A stretch of DNA of 64,000 nt from contig CAVXXI010000003.1 of the NCBI GenBank assembly GCA_963765725.1, positions 1,550,001 through 1,614,000 of the forward strand, read 5' to 3'. Made by a program: the position numbers and the translations under genes. Source of the DNA: DASQEH01 sp963765725 (GTDB taxonomy: Bacteria; Actinomycetota; Actinomycetes; Propionibacteriales; Nocardioidaceae). Numbering within the stretch: the first letter of the stretch is position 1; the number at the start of each line of letters is the position of its first letter. Of this stretch, positions 1 to 8,631 are shown piece after piece. Under the pieces are notes generated by a model, which was not told where the DNA came from, did not search any database, and saw only the letters and a list, made by a program, of their open reading frames with translations.

Positions 1-1452
<1,452 letters not shown>

Positions 1453-1467
1453 AGGGCCACAGCTGAG

Positions 1468-2901
1468 ATGCCCTCGGCCCTTCCCGACGGCGACGAGGCC
1501 CCGCTCGACGGCTCCCTGCCGGAGGCGGTGACGTCGAGCCTCGACGCGACCGCGTTCGGCATCTATGTGCACGTGCCCTTCTGCGCGGTGCGCTGCGGGT
1601 ACTGCGACTTCAACACGTATACGGCGCTCGAGCTGGGCAGCGAGCCGGGGGCGTCGCGTGCCACGTACGCCGCTGCGGCGATCGCGGAGGTGAGGCTCGC
1701 CCGCCGGGTGCTCGGTGACCGTGACCTGCCCGTCAGCACCGTGTTCTTCGGCGGCGGTACCCCGACACTCCTGCCGCCTCACGACCTGGTGGCGGTGCTC
1801 GACGTCGTCCGGGGAGAGTTCGGGCTGGTACCCGGCGCGGAGGTGACCACGGAGTCGAACCCCGACAGCGTCGACCGGGTTGCCCTCGACGCCCTTCGGG
1901 CCGGGGGCATCAACCGGATCTCGTTCGGCATGCAGTCGGCGGAGCCGCACGTGCTGCGCGTGCTCGACCGTACGCACGACCCGGCACGGGTGCCGCAGGT
2001 GGTCTCGTGGGCGCGCTCGAGCGGGTTCGACCAGGTCAGTCTCGACCTCATCTACGGCACCCCGGGCGAGTCGGTCGAGGGGTGGCAGCGCAGCGTCGAG
2101 ACGGTGCTCGCCCTCGAGCCCGACCACGTGAGCGCGTACGCCCTCATCGTCGAGGAGGGTACGGCGTTGGCGAGGGCTATCGCCCGGGGTGAGATCCCCG
2201 CCACCGACGACGACGACCTGGCCGACAAGTACGAGCGTGTCGACGACTTGCTGTCGGCGGCCGGGCTCCAGTGGTACGAGGTGTCGAACTGGGCACGCGG
2301 CGTCGGCGCCCGGTCGAGGCACAACCTCGGGTACTGGCGCGGTGGGAACTGGTGGGGTGTCGGTCCCGGCGCCCACTCGCACGTCGAGGGGGTGCGGTGG
2401 TGGAACGTCAAGCACCCGGCGGCGTACGCCCAGCGGATCTCGTCGCACCACAGCCCCGCCGCGGCGCGCGAGTCGCTCGACCCCGAGACGCGCCGCGTCG
2501 AGCGAGTGCTGCTGGAGACCCGGCTGTCGTCGGGGCTGGCGCTCGACGTGCTGGATGCCGCTGGCCGCGCGGTGGTACCGGACCTGGTGGCAGACGGCCT
2601 GGTCACCCTCATCCCCGCCGGGGGGTCGCCTGTGACCGCCGAGGGGTCACCCGTGTCCGCCGAGGGGTCACCGTGTCCGGAATCTCCGCCGAGGGGTCAC
2701 TCGTGTCCGCCGAGGGGTCACTCGTGCTCACCCGCCGTGGTCGGCTGCTCGCCGACGCGGTCGTCCGTTCGCTGCTTCCCTGACATCCCGAAGGTGCCGA
2801 CGTACGTCCGTACAGCGGAAGGTCGGCTCAGCTCACCACGCGGATGCACAGCGGGTACCGGAACTCCTCGCCGCGGTGCCCCGCCAGCGTGCCCCGGATG
2901 A
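1468..2901 (+). CDS. hemW: HemW-like radical SAM protein with repeat insertion and 3' frameshift
   Basis: Radical SAM protein of the HemW type (heme chaperone, formerly called oxygen-independent coproporphyrinogen oxidase-like). The 4Fe-4S motif C39-x3-C43-x2-C46 (FCAVRCGYC) is present, followed by GGGTPTLL near residue 99. A block of five 21-nt repeats (2617-2729) lies near the 3' end, just before the usual C-terminal helix. The third unit lacks one C near 2671 (CACCGTG where unit 2 has CACCCGTG). As sequenced the frame therefore runs on to 2901 with an unrelated tail. With that base restored, the repeats read AEGSPVS/AEGSLVS and the protein ends LTRRGRLLADAVVRSLLP with a stop at 2781-2783, the normal HemW end (438 aa). 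I think 2783 is the evolved end. The base may be a sequencing error in the repeat or a real mutation. Confidence 0.9.
   Translation: MPSALPDGDEAPLDGSLPEAVTSSLDATAFGIYVHVPFCAVRCGYCDFNTYTALELGSEPGASRATYAAAAIAEVRLARRVLGDRDLPVSTVFFGGGTPTLLPPHDLVAVLDVVRGEFGLVPGAEVTTESNPDSVDRVALDALRAGGINRISFGMQSAEPHVLRVLDRTHDPARVPQVVSWARSSGFDQVSLDLIYGTPGESVEGWQRSVETVLALEPDHVSAYALIVEEGTALARAIARGEIPATDDDDLADKYERVDDLLSAAGLQWYEVSNWARGVGARSRHNLGYWRGGNWWGVGPGAHSHVEGVRWWNVKHPAAYAQRISSHHSPAAARESLDPETRRVERVLLETRLSSGLALDVLDAAGRAVVPDLVADGLVTLIPAGGSPVTAEGSPVSAEGSPCPESPPRGHSCPPRGHSCSPAVVGCSPTRSSVRCFPDIPKVPTYVRTAEGRLSSPRGCTAGTGTPRRGAPPACPG
2617..2729 (+). repeat. Family A tandem repeat inside hemW (21-nt units)
   Basis: Five tandem copies with core GCCGAGGGGTCAC then YCGTGTCC, at 2617-2637 (diverged), 2638-2658, 2659-2678 (one base short, followed by GGAATCTCC), 2688-2708 and 2709-2729. 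The same core occurs in 22-nt units downstream of rsmE. In this coding location the unit is 21 nt, which keeps the reading frame and adds repeats of the form AEGS(P/L)V(S/L). Confidence 0.9.
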
Positions 2902-3220
2902 TCGCGATCAATGCGAGCACACCGATGACCAGCGCGACGGGAACAATCACCAGCAGAGCCAGCCCGAGCGTGAAGATCGCGGCGACACCGGCCACGACGA
3001 TATAGATCAGCAGTGAGATCTGGAAGTTCAGCGACTCGACGGCGTGCCGGCGGACGAACGCCGACTCGTTGCCCTTCAGGATCAGCACCACCAGCGGTCC
3101 GATCACACCGAGGGCGAACCAGGCCGCCACCAGGCTGCCGACGTGGGCGGCCGCACCCCACAGTCGCTCCGAGTTGGAGGAGGCCATGCTGCCCGGAGGC
3201 GGGGTCGGCGCGTAGGACAT
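2828..3220 (-). CDS. DUF4870 (Tic20-like) membrane protein
   Basis: A 130-residue integral membrane protein of the DUF4870 type. It has a short Pro-rich N-terminus, a membrane segment at about residues 25-50 (VGSLVAAWFALGVIGPLVVLIL), the family-typical RRHAVESLNFQISLLIY around 57-75, and two more hydrophobic segments to about residue 112. The function of the family is unknown. A purine-rich site (GGAGAGGAG) precedes the ATG. The gene lies downstream of DUF3097 in the same direction, with a perfect palindrome between them. Its 3' end meets the convergent hemW gene. Confidence 0.85.
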   Translation of the reverse strand: MSYAPTPPPGSMASSNSERLWGAAAHVGSLVAAWFALGVIGPLVVLILKGNESAFVRRHAVESLNFQISLLIYIVVAGVAAIFTLGLALLVIVPVALVIGVLALIAIIRGTLAGHRGEEFRYPLCIRVVS

Positions 3221-3242
3221 CGATGGCTCCTCTCCGTCTCGT

Positions 3243-3264
3243 ACCGACAGCCTAGGCTGTCGGT
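3243..3264 (-). promoter_or_regulatory. Perfect 22-bp palindrome between DUF3097 and DUF4870
   Basis: ACCGACAGCCT is followed directly by its exact reverse complement. It begins at the DUF3097 stop codon and lies 22 bp upstream of the DUF4870 start. As RNA it would form a 9-bp stem with a CTAG loop but no U tract, so it may terminate DUF3097. Equally, it may be an operator for DUF4870, because its centre contains TAGGCT, a plausible -10. Confidence 0.6.
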
Positions 3265-4109
3265 CAGCCGGTCTCGGTGACGAAGTCGATGAGCTCCTCG
3301 ACCCGGCCGAGCAGAGCCGGCTCGAGGTCGTCGTACGAGGTCACCCGAGACAGGATGTGCTGCCAGGCTCGCGCGACGTCGGCCTGGGTGTCGTGAGGCC
3401 AGCCGAGCTGTCGACAGACGCCGTGCTTCCACGACGTCCCGCGCGGGACCCTCGGCCACGCCTCGATGCCGAGGCGGGCGGGCTTGACCGCCTCCCAGAC
3501 ATCGATGAAAGGGTGACCTACCACTCGTACGTGCCGACCGAAGCGGCCTTGGGTGACCGAGGTAGCCACCCGGCTCTCCTTCGACCCGGCGACGAGGTGG
3601 TCGACCAGCACGCCGACGCGACGCTCCGGGCCCGGACCGAAGTCCGCCAGGCACCCGGCGAGGTGATCCACTCCTTCGAGCAGCTCGACCACGACGCCCT
3701 CGACTCGCAGGTCGTCGCCCCACACCTTCTCGACGAGCTCGGCGTCGTGGCGCCCCTCGACGAAGATCCGGCTGGCCCGGGCCACGCGTGCGGTGACGTC
3801 CGGTACCACGACGGACCCCGAGGCTGTCCGGGTGCTGCGAGCCGGCGCTGACCGAGGCGATGCAGCCAGCACCACAGGTGCGCCCTCGAGCAGGAACCCC
3901 GGGCCTAACGGGAACGTACGGCGCCGCCCGCGCCGGTCCTCGAGCTCCACCGTGTCGAGGTCGCGGTCGACTCTCACGATCTCTCCGCACCAGTCGGTCA
4001 TGACCTCCTCGACCACGAGGCCACGCTCGGCGATGACCGTAGGCAGTGCGCGCTTGGCCGGCGATGCCGGAGTCGCAAGGACGTCGGGGCCGTACCGGTC
4101 GTGAGCCAC
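3264..4109 (-). CDS. DUF3097 family protein
   Basis: A 281-residue soluble protein matching DUF3097, a family restricted to actinobacteria and commonly found beside hemW. The N-terminus carries the typical (R)YGPDVLA and the stretch TDWCGEIVRVDRDLDTVELEDRRG (quoted in pieces: TDWCGEIVRV, DTVELEDRRGR). The middle has RIFVEGRHDAELVEKVWGDD, reminiscent of a Toprim-like fold, and the C-terminus has LLGRVEELIDFVTETG. It starts with GTG (MAHDRYG). Biochemical function is unknown. The Toprim resemblance is my reading of the EGRHDAELVEKVWG motif and is not proven. Confidence 0.85.
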   Translation of the reverse strand: MAHDRYGPDVLATPASPAKRALPTVIAERGLVVEEVMTDWCGEIVRVDRDLDTVELEDRRGRRRTFPLGPGFLLEGAPVVLAASPRSAPARSTRTASGSVVVPDVTARVARASRIFVEGRHDAELVEKVWGDDLRVEGVVVELLEGVDHLAGCLADFGPGPERRVGVLVDHLVAGSKESRVATSVTQGRFGRHVRVVGHPFIDVWEAVKPARLGIEAWPRVPRGTSWKHGVCRQLGWPHDTQADVARAWQHILSRVTSYDDLEPALLGRVEELIDFVTETG

Positions 4110-4189
4110 GCGCGTGACCGTACCGGCTGCGGCGCCCGCGTTCGCGCTGCAACGCCGCCCGTGCCCCGCCTCCCGAGCCTCGAGGACCG

Positions 4190-5059
4190 CTACGAGGATG
4201 TCAGCTGGGCGTACCCACGGCGCACGGCGCCCTCGATAGTCGCCCGCGCGAACGGCCAGTCGTCGCCCCCCGCGGCCACCGCCTGATCAACCCCTATCCC
4301 TTGCGCGTGCAGCCCCCTGATCAGGTTGGAGACGTCGGCGATCTCGGCCCGCTGTGCCTGGACGAAGGCCCGGTCGACGGGAGCGCCGTGTCCGGGCACG
4401 ATCACGGTCCGGTCGGTGAGGAGGCCCACGACGAGGTCGAGCGATGCCGCCCAGTCGAGGGGGAAGCTGTCGGAGCCGAACGACGGCGGGCCCGACTCCT
4501 CCAGCAGGTCGCCACCGAAGAGCACGTCGGCATCCGCGACACGCGCGACGATGTCACCGTCGGTGTGGCCCGGCCCGGGATGCATCAGCTCGATCAGCCG
4601 GTCGCCGAGGTCGATCGTGCGCACCGACGAGAAGACGACGTCCGGCGGCCGCAGCGGCGTACTCAGGACGCCGTCGAGGACCTCGGCCGTGATCGCCGGC
4701 TGGTCGGGGTCGGGCTCCGGGTCGGCCTCGATCTGCCGCCTGATGTCGGCGGCGTGCTCGGAGAAGGCCCTGGCCGCGTTCTCATGCGCATGGATGGTGG
4801 CGTCTGCCATCGATGCGTTCCCGAACGTGTGGTCGAAGTGGACGTGGGTGTTGACGACCCATCGGACCGCGGAGTCGGGGCTGAGGCGGCGTACGTCGTC
4901 GAGCACCTCCTGGCCCTGGCCGGCGGAAGCCCGGGTGTCGATCACGACGAGGCCGTCGGAGCCGACGACGAGTCCGACATTCACGTCCCATTGTGGGTAC
5001 CGGGCCACGAAGCAGCGCTCACCCACCTCGACGAACCCTTGGCCGTACGCGACGCTCAT
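4190..5059 (-). CDS. MBL-fold metallo-hydrolase
   Basis: A 289-residue metallo-beta-lactamase-fold hydrolase. The metal ligands are visible: H72-x-H74-x-D76-H77 (NTHVHFDHTFGN), the histidine of PGPGHTDGD, the aspartate in VLFGGDLLEE, and the final histidine in VIVPGHGAPVD. The substrate is not predictable; the family includes lactonases, glyoxalase II-like and beta-lactamase-like enzymes. I chose the ATG at 5059 over the GTG three bases upstream because a -10 hexamer (TACCCT) ends six bases before it, the leaderless spacing seen repeatedly here. The gene diverges from hrcA. Confidence 0.88.
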   Translation of the reverse strand: MSVAYGQGFVEVGERCFVARYPQWDVNVGLVVGSDGLVVIDTRASAGQGQEVLDDVRRLSPDSAVRWVVNTHVHFDHTFGNASMADATIHAHENAARAFSEHAADIRRQIEADPEPDPDQPAITAEVLDGVLSTPLRPPDVVFSSVRTIDLGDRLIELMHPGPGHTDGDIVARVADADVLFGGDLLEESGPPSFGSDSFPLDWAASLDLVVGLLTDRTVIVPGHGAPVDRAFVQAQRAEIADVSNLIRGLHAQGIGVDQAVAAGGDDWPFARATIEGAVRRGYAQLTSS

Positions 5060-5065
5060 CACCGC

Positions 5066-5071
5066 AGGGTA
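5066..5071 (-). promoter_or_regulatory. -10 element TACCCT of a leaderless promoter for the MBL hydrolase
   Basis: TACCCT on the minus strand ends six bases before the ATG at 5059, so transcription would start at or next to the A of the start codon. It fits the actinobacterial TANNNT -10 consensus. Confidence 0.45.
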
Positions 5072-5128
5072 CTTGCGCCGCGGAGGCGGGGTCGCGTGAC
5101 CTTACTGGGGTGGACGCGCCTAGTAGAG

Positions 5129-5155
5129 TTGGCACTCAGGCGATTTGAGTGCCAG
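5129..5155. promoter_or_regulatory. CIRCE operator for HrcA
   Basis: TTGGCACTC, nine bases, then GAGTGCCAG: the 9-9-9 inverted repeat of CIRCE, with G:C replacing A:T at position 3 of each arm. It lies 45 bp upstream of hrcA, so the hrcA-dnaJ operon is probably autorepressed by HrcA and derepressed on heat shock when GroEL is titrated. Confidence 0.93.
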
Positions 5156-5199
5156 CGAAGGGTTTTCCCCGGTTCGGGCTGAGCAGCGAGGAGGCGAGC

Positions 5200-6222
5200 A
5201 TGCTTGACGATCGCAAGCTCGACGTGCTTCGGGCGATCGTCGAGGACTACGTCAGCACGCGCGAGCCGGTCGGCTCGAAGGTACTGGTCGAGCGGCACCA
5301 GCTCGGCGTCTCGCCGGCGACGGTACGCAACGACATGGCCGTCCTCGAGGAAGAGGGCTTCATCACCCAGCCGCACACGAGTGCGGGGCGGATCCCGACC
5401 GACAAGGGCTACCGGCTCTTCGTCGACAAGCTGACGAGCATCAAGACGCTCACACCGCCGGAGAAGCGGGCGATTGCCACCTTCCTGGAAGGCGCTGTCG
5501 ACCTCGACGACGTCGTCCACCGCAGCGTGCGGCTCCTCGCCCAGCTGACCCAGCAGGTCGCGATCGTCCAGTACCCGACCCTGTCCCGGTCCACGGTCCG
5601 GCATGTCGAGGTCGTCTTGATGACGAGCACCCGGCTGCTGCTCGTGCTCATCACGAGCACCGGACGCGTCGAGCAACGCGTCGTCGAGCTCCGGGAGCCG
5701 CTCGGCGACGACGTGATCGGCGAGCTGCGAGCGCACCTGAACACGGCGGTGGTCGGCCAGCGGCTGCCCGAGGCGGCGTCGAGGGTCGCGTCCCTGCCCG
5801 AGAAGTTCCACGACGACGACAAAGCCGTCGTCGCGCAGATCCTGGCTGTGCTCGCCGACGCCGTCGCCGACGACCGTAACGACGAGAAGGTCGCGATCGG
5901 CGGTACGGCCAACCTGGTCCGCTTCGGTGAGGACTTCGACCTCTCCATCAAGCCGCTGCTCGAGGCGCTCGAGGAGCACGTGGTCCTGCTCAAGCTGCTC
6001 GGCGAGGCCTCCAGCCCGAGTCTGGTCACCGTGCGCATCGGCCACGAGGTGCCGCACGAGACGTTGGCCACGACGTCCGTCGTCGCGACCGGCTACGGTC
6101 CCGGTGACAGGGCGGTGGCGACCCTCGGCGTCCTCGGCCCGACACGGATGGACTACCCGGCCTCGATGGCGGCTGTACACGCGGTGGCCCGCTACGTGAG
6201 CCAGATCCTGTCCGACGGATGA
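5200..6222 (+). CDS. hrcA: Heat-inducible transcription repressor HrcA
   Basis: A 340-residue repressor of class I heat-shock genes that binds CIRCE and needs GroEL for activity. The N-terminal winged helix (residues 3-80) contains REPVGSKVLVERHQLGVSPATVRNDMAVLEEEGFI in parts (EPVGSK, SPATVRNDM, QPHTSAGRIPTDKGYR). The C-terminal GAF-like domain ends in GPTRMDYPASMAAVHAV. A start at the upstream GTG (5149) would put the N-terminus inside the CIRCE element; the ATG at 5200 has a strong site (CGAGGAGG) and gives the normal family N-terminus (MLDDRKLDVLRAIVEDY). dnaJ follows 24 bp downstream. Confidence 0.97.
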   Translation: MLDDRKLDVLRAIVEDYVSTREPVGSKVLVERHQLGVSPATVRNDMAVLEEEGFITQPHTSAGRIPTDKGYRLFVDKLTSIKTLTPPEKRAIATFLEGAVDLDDVVHRSVRLLAQLTQQVAIVQYPTLSRSTVRHVEVVLMTSTRLLLVLITSTGRVEQRVVELREPLGDDVIGELRAHLNTAVVGQRLPEAASRVASLPEKFHDDDKAVVAQILAVLADAVADDRNDEKVAIGGTANLVRFGEDFDLSIKPLLEALEEHVVLLKLLGEASSPSLVTVRIGHEVPHETLATTSVVATGYGPGDRAVATLGVLGPTRMDYPASMAAVHAVARYVSQILSDG

Positions 6223-6246
6223 CCTCCAACCACTGAATGACGGAGC

Positions 6247-7404
6247 ATGACCTCAGATCTCTATGAAGTGCTCGGTGTGTCGCGCGATGCGAGCCCCGAG
6301 CAGATCAAGAAGGCGTACCGCACGCTGGCGCGCCAGCTGCACCCTGACGTGAACCCGGACGAGGCGACGCAGGAGCGGTTCAAGGAGGTCACCCGCGCGT
6401 ACGACGTGCTGAGCGACCCGCAGAAGCGCCAGATGTACGACCTCGGCGGCGACCCGCTGTCGGCGGCCGGAGCGGCCGGTTTCGGCCAGGGGTTCTCGTT
6501 CACCGACATCATGGACGCGTTCTTCGGGCAGAACGCCGGACAGCGCGGGCCGCGGCCGCGGGTGCGGCGCGGTCAGGACGCGCTGATCCGCATCTCGCTG
6601 GAGCTCGGCGAAGCCGCGTTCGGCGTCACCAAGGAGCTGAAGGTCGACACCGCGGTCGTCTGCAGCCTGTGCGCCGGCGCCGGCACCGCACCGGGTACGA
6701 GCCTGGCCACCTGCCGCACCTGCGGCGGGCAGGGCGAGATCAGCCACGTGCAGCGCTCGTTCCTGGGTGAGGTACGCACGATGCGCCCCTGCCCGACGTG
6801 TCGCGGGTTCGGCAGCGTCATCCCCGACCCCTGCAGCGAGTGCGCCGGCGAGGGACGCGTGCGGGCCCGTCGTGCGATCTCCGTCAAGGTCCCCGCCGGC
6901 GTCGACACCGGCAACCGCATCCAGCTCTCGGGAGAGGGCGAGGTCGGACCCGGCGGCGGGCCGGCCGGCGACCTGTACGTGGAGATCGAGGTCGAGCACC
7001 ACCCCGTCTTCGAGCGCGACGGCGACGACCTGCGCTGTACGCTCACGGTCCCGATGACCGCCGCGGCGCTCGGTACCAGTGTCGAGCTGCCGACCCTCGA
7101 GGCCGACATCAGCGCGGTGTCGGTGGAGGTCGAGCGCACGGCCACCCTCGACATCCGGCCGGGAACCCAGTCGGGCGAGCAGCTCGTGCTCCGCGGCCGC
7201 GGCGTGCCCCGGCTGAGGGGGACCGGACGCGGTGACGTCGTCGCCACGGTGATCGTCGAGACCCCGACCCGGCTCGACTCCGCCCAGACCGAGCTGCTGG
7301 AGCAGCTGGCGGTCCTGCGCGGCGAGGAGACCCCGTCCGGGGCCGTCGACAGCCGCCCACGCGGGGTCTTCGGACGTTTCCGAGAGGCGTTCGGCGGTCG
7401 CTGA
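6247..7404 (+). CDS. dnaJ: Chaperone protein DnaJ (DnaJ2 type)
   Basis: Type I Hsp40 co-chaperone, 385 aa, that stimulates DnaK ATPase and delivers unfolded clients. Domains in order: J domain at 4-68 with HPD at 32-34 (ARQLHPDVNPDE); Gly/Phe-rich linker (GAAGFGQGFSFTDIMDAFFGQ); zinc region with four Cys motifs (CSLCAGAG, CRTCGGQG, CPTCRGFG, CSECAGEG); C-terminal substrate-binding domains with the typical PAGVDTGNRIQL. In actinobacteria the DnaJ paired with HrcA is the second copy, DnaJ2. It is expected to be co-transcribed from the CIRCE promoter with hrcA and rsmE. Confidence 0.97.
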   Translation: MTSDLYEVLGVSRDASPEQIKKAYRTLARQLHPDVNPDEATQERFKEVTRAYDVLSDPQKRQMYDLGGDPLSAAGAAGFGQGFSFTDIMDAFFGQNAGQRGPRPRVRRGQDALIRISLELGEAAFGVTKELKVDTAVVCSLCAGAGTAPGTSLATCRTCGGQGEISHVQRSFLGEVRTMRPCPTCRGFGSVIPDPCSECAGEGRVRARRAISVKVPAGVDTGNRIQLSGEGEVGPGGGPAGDLYVEIEVEHHPVFERDGDDLRCTLTVPMTAAALGTSVELPTLEADISAVSVEVERTATLDIRPGTQSGEQLVLRGRGVPRLRGTGRGDVVATVIVETPTRLDSAQTELLEQLAVLRGEETPSGAVDSRPRGVFGRFREAFGGR

Positions 7405-7423
7405 GCGCTGACGAGCCCGTGCG

Positions 7424-8158
7424 ATGACCCTTCCGGTGTTCGTTGTCGGCGCCGAGGCGCTCCGGGCCGACACGGTCGAGCTGTCCGGGGACGAGGGGCG
7501 GCATGCGGTGGTGGTCAAACGCATCCGGCCCGGCGAGCACGTCATGCTGACCGACACGCTCGGCTCGGGCGCGCAATGCGTGGTCCGATCGGTCTCGAAG
7601 ACCTCCCTCGTTGCGGAGGTCCTGGCTCGCCGGGAGGAGATGCCGGCGCAACCGCGCCTCGTCGCCGTCCAGGCGATACCCAAGGGTGACCACGCCGAAC
7701 GCGCCGTCGACCTGCTGACCGAGGTCGGCGTGGACGAGATCGTTCCATGGGCCTCGAGCCGGACGATCGTCAGCTGGAGTGGGGAGCGCGGCGACAAAGC
7801 GCTGGCCAGGTGGCGCGCCACCGCCCGTGCCGCGTCCAAGCAGTCGCGGCGCCTGCGGTTCAGTGTCGTCGCGCCGCTGCAGACGACGGAGCAGGTCGTG
7901 GCGCGCGTTCAGGACGCGGCGCTCGCGCTCGTGCTCCACGAGACCGCCGACACGTCACTGACGGCCTACGACACGCCGGTCGAGGGCGAGGTCGTCATCG
8001 TGGTCGGCCCTGAGGGGGGCCTGACGGACGCCGAACTGTCCGGGTTCACCGCCGCGGGGGCTCGGGTAGCGCGCCTCGGTCCCACGGTGCTGCGCAGCTC
8101 GACCGCAGGGGCGGTCGCCGCAGCGGTGATCTCGAGCCGCACCACCCGCTGGACCTAG
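7424..8158 (+). CDS. rsmE: 16S rRNA (uracil1498-N3)-methyltransferase RsmE
   Basis: SPOUT-class methyltransferase, 244 aa, that methylates U1498 of 16S rRNA using S-adenosylmethionine. It has the N-terminal PUA-like domain (residues 1-70; GDEGRHAVVVKRIRPGEHVML), an EIVPW-ASSRTIVSW segment, and the trefoil-knot SAM site VVIVVGPEGGLTDAELSGF near 188-205, followed by RLGPTVLRSSTAGAVAA, the usual C-terminal signature (LGPRILRTETA in other species). It starts 20 bp after dnaJ, as in many actinobacteria. Its 3' end is followed within 13 bp by a family A repeat array. Confidence 0.96.
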   Translation: MTLPVFVVGAEALRADTVELSGDEGRHAVVVKRIRPGEHVMLTDTLGSGAQCVVRSVSKTSLVAEVLARREEMPAQPRLVAVQAIPKGDHAERAVDLLTEVGVDEIVPWASSRTIVSWSGERGDKALARWRATARAASKQSRRLRFSVVAPLQTTEQVVARVQDAALALVLHETADTSLTAYDTPVEGEVVIVVGPEGGLTDAELSGFTAAGARVARLGPTVLRSSTAGAVAAAVISSRTTRWT

Positions 8159-8170
8159 CGGCCCCGCTCC

Positions 8171-8316
8171 CCGCCGAGGGGCCACTTAATTCCCGCCGAG
8201 GGGTCAAGTAGTTCCCGCCGAGGGGTCAGGTAGTTCCCGCCGAAGGGTCAAGTAGTTCCCGCCGAGGGGTCAGGTAGTTCCCGCCGAGGGGTCAAGTAGC
8301 TCCCGCCGAGCGTCGG
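8171..8316 (+). repeat. Family A tandem repeat, plus orientation, downstream of rsmE
   Basis: Six complete 22-nt units starting at 8171, 8193, 8215, 8237, 8259 and 8281, then a partial copy to 8316. Each unit reads CCG, CCGAGGGGTCA, then RGTAGTTC; the first (CACTTAATTC) and fourth (GAAGGG) are variants. There are no unique spacers. The array faces a second one of opposite orientation at 8479-8624 across the gap between two convergent genes. Confidence 0.95.
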
Positions 8317-8478
8317 GATATGCCTCCGAGGGTCATGTCGGGCCGGACTGGTTTCCTCCGGCAGCGGCAACGTCAGCCTGAACAGTCACTTGTACGCCCT
8401 TTTACCCGCTGGTGGCGCTCTTGGCGCCAGAAGCGAGTCCCTCCGCGGGGCGTAGCTGGCTCCTGGCGGCGAGGAAAT

Positions 8479-8624
8479 GACTCCTCAGCGGGAATCAGCC
8501 GACTCCTCGTCGGGAATTGCCTGACCCCTCAGCGGGATTTACCTGACCCCTGGAGGAACTACCTGACCCCTCAGCGGGAATTACGTGACCCCTCGGGGGG
8601 AATTACCTGACCCCTCGGCGGGGG
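8479..8624 (-). repeat. Family A tandem repeat, minus orientation
   Basis: Seven units of the reverse complement, GACCCCTCAGCGGGAATTAC plus two bases, at 8479, 8501, 8523, 8545 (20 nt), 8565, 8587 and 8609 (partial). It ends 7 bp before the stop of the minus-strand gene. With 8171-8316 it could form a long imperfect stem in RNA. The 160 bp between the arrays holds no gene, only a 6-bp hairpin (TGGCGC/GCGCCA, 8413-8429). Confidence 0.93.
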
Positions 8625-8631
8625 CGCTCGG

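Noticed and set aside
8320..8610. Open frame of 96 codons
   Set aside because: It runs through the minus-oriented repeat array, has atypical composition and no ribosome site; it is explained by the repeats.
8171..8624. CRISPR array
   Set aside because: The 22-nt units are directly adjacent with no unique spacers, the units themselves vary, and no cas gene is present.
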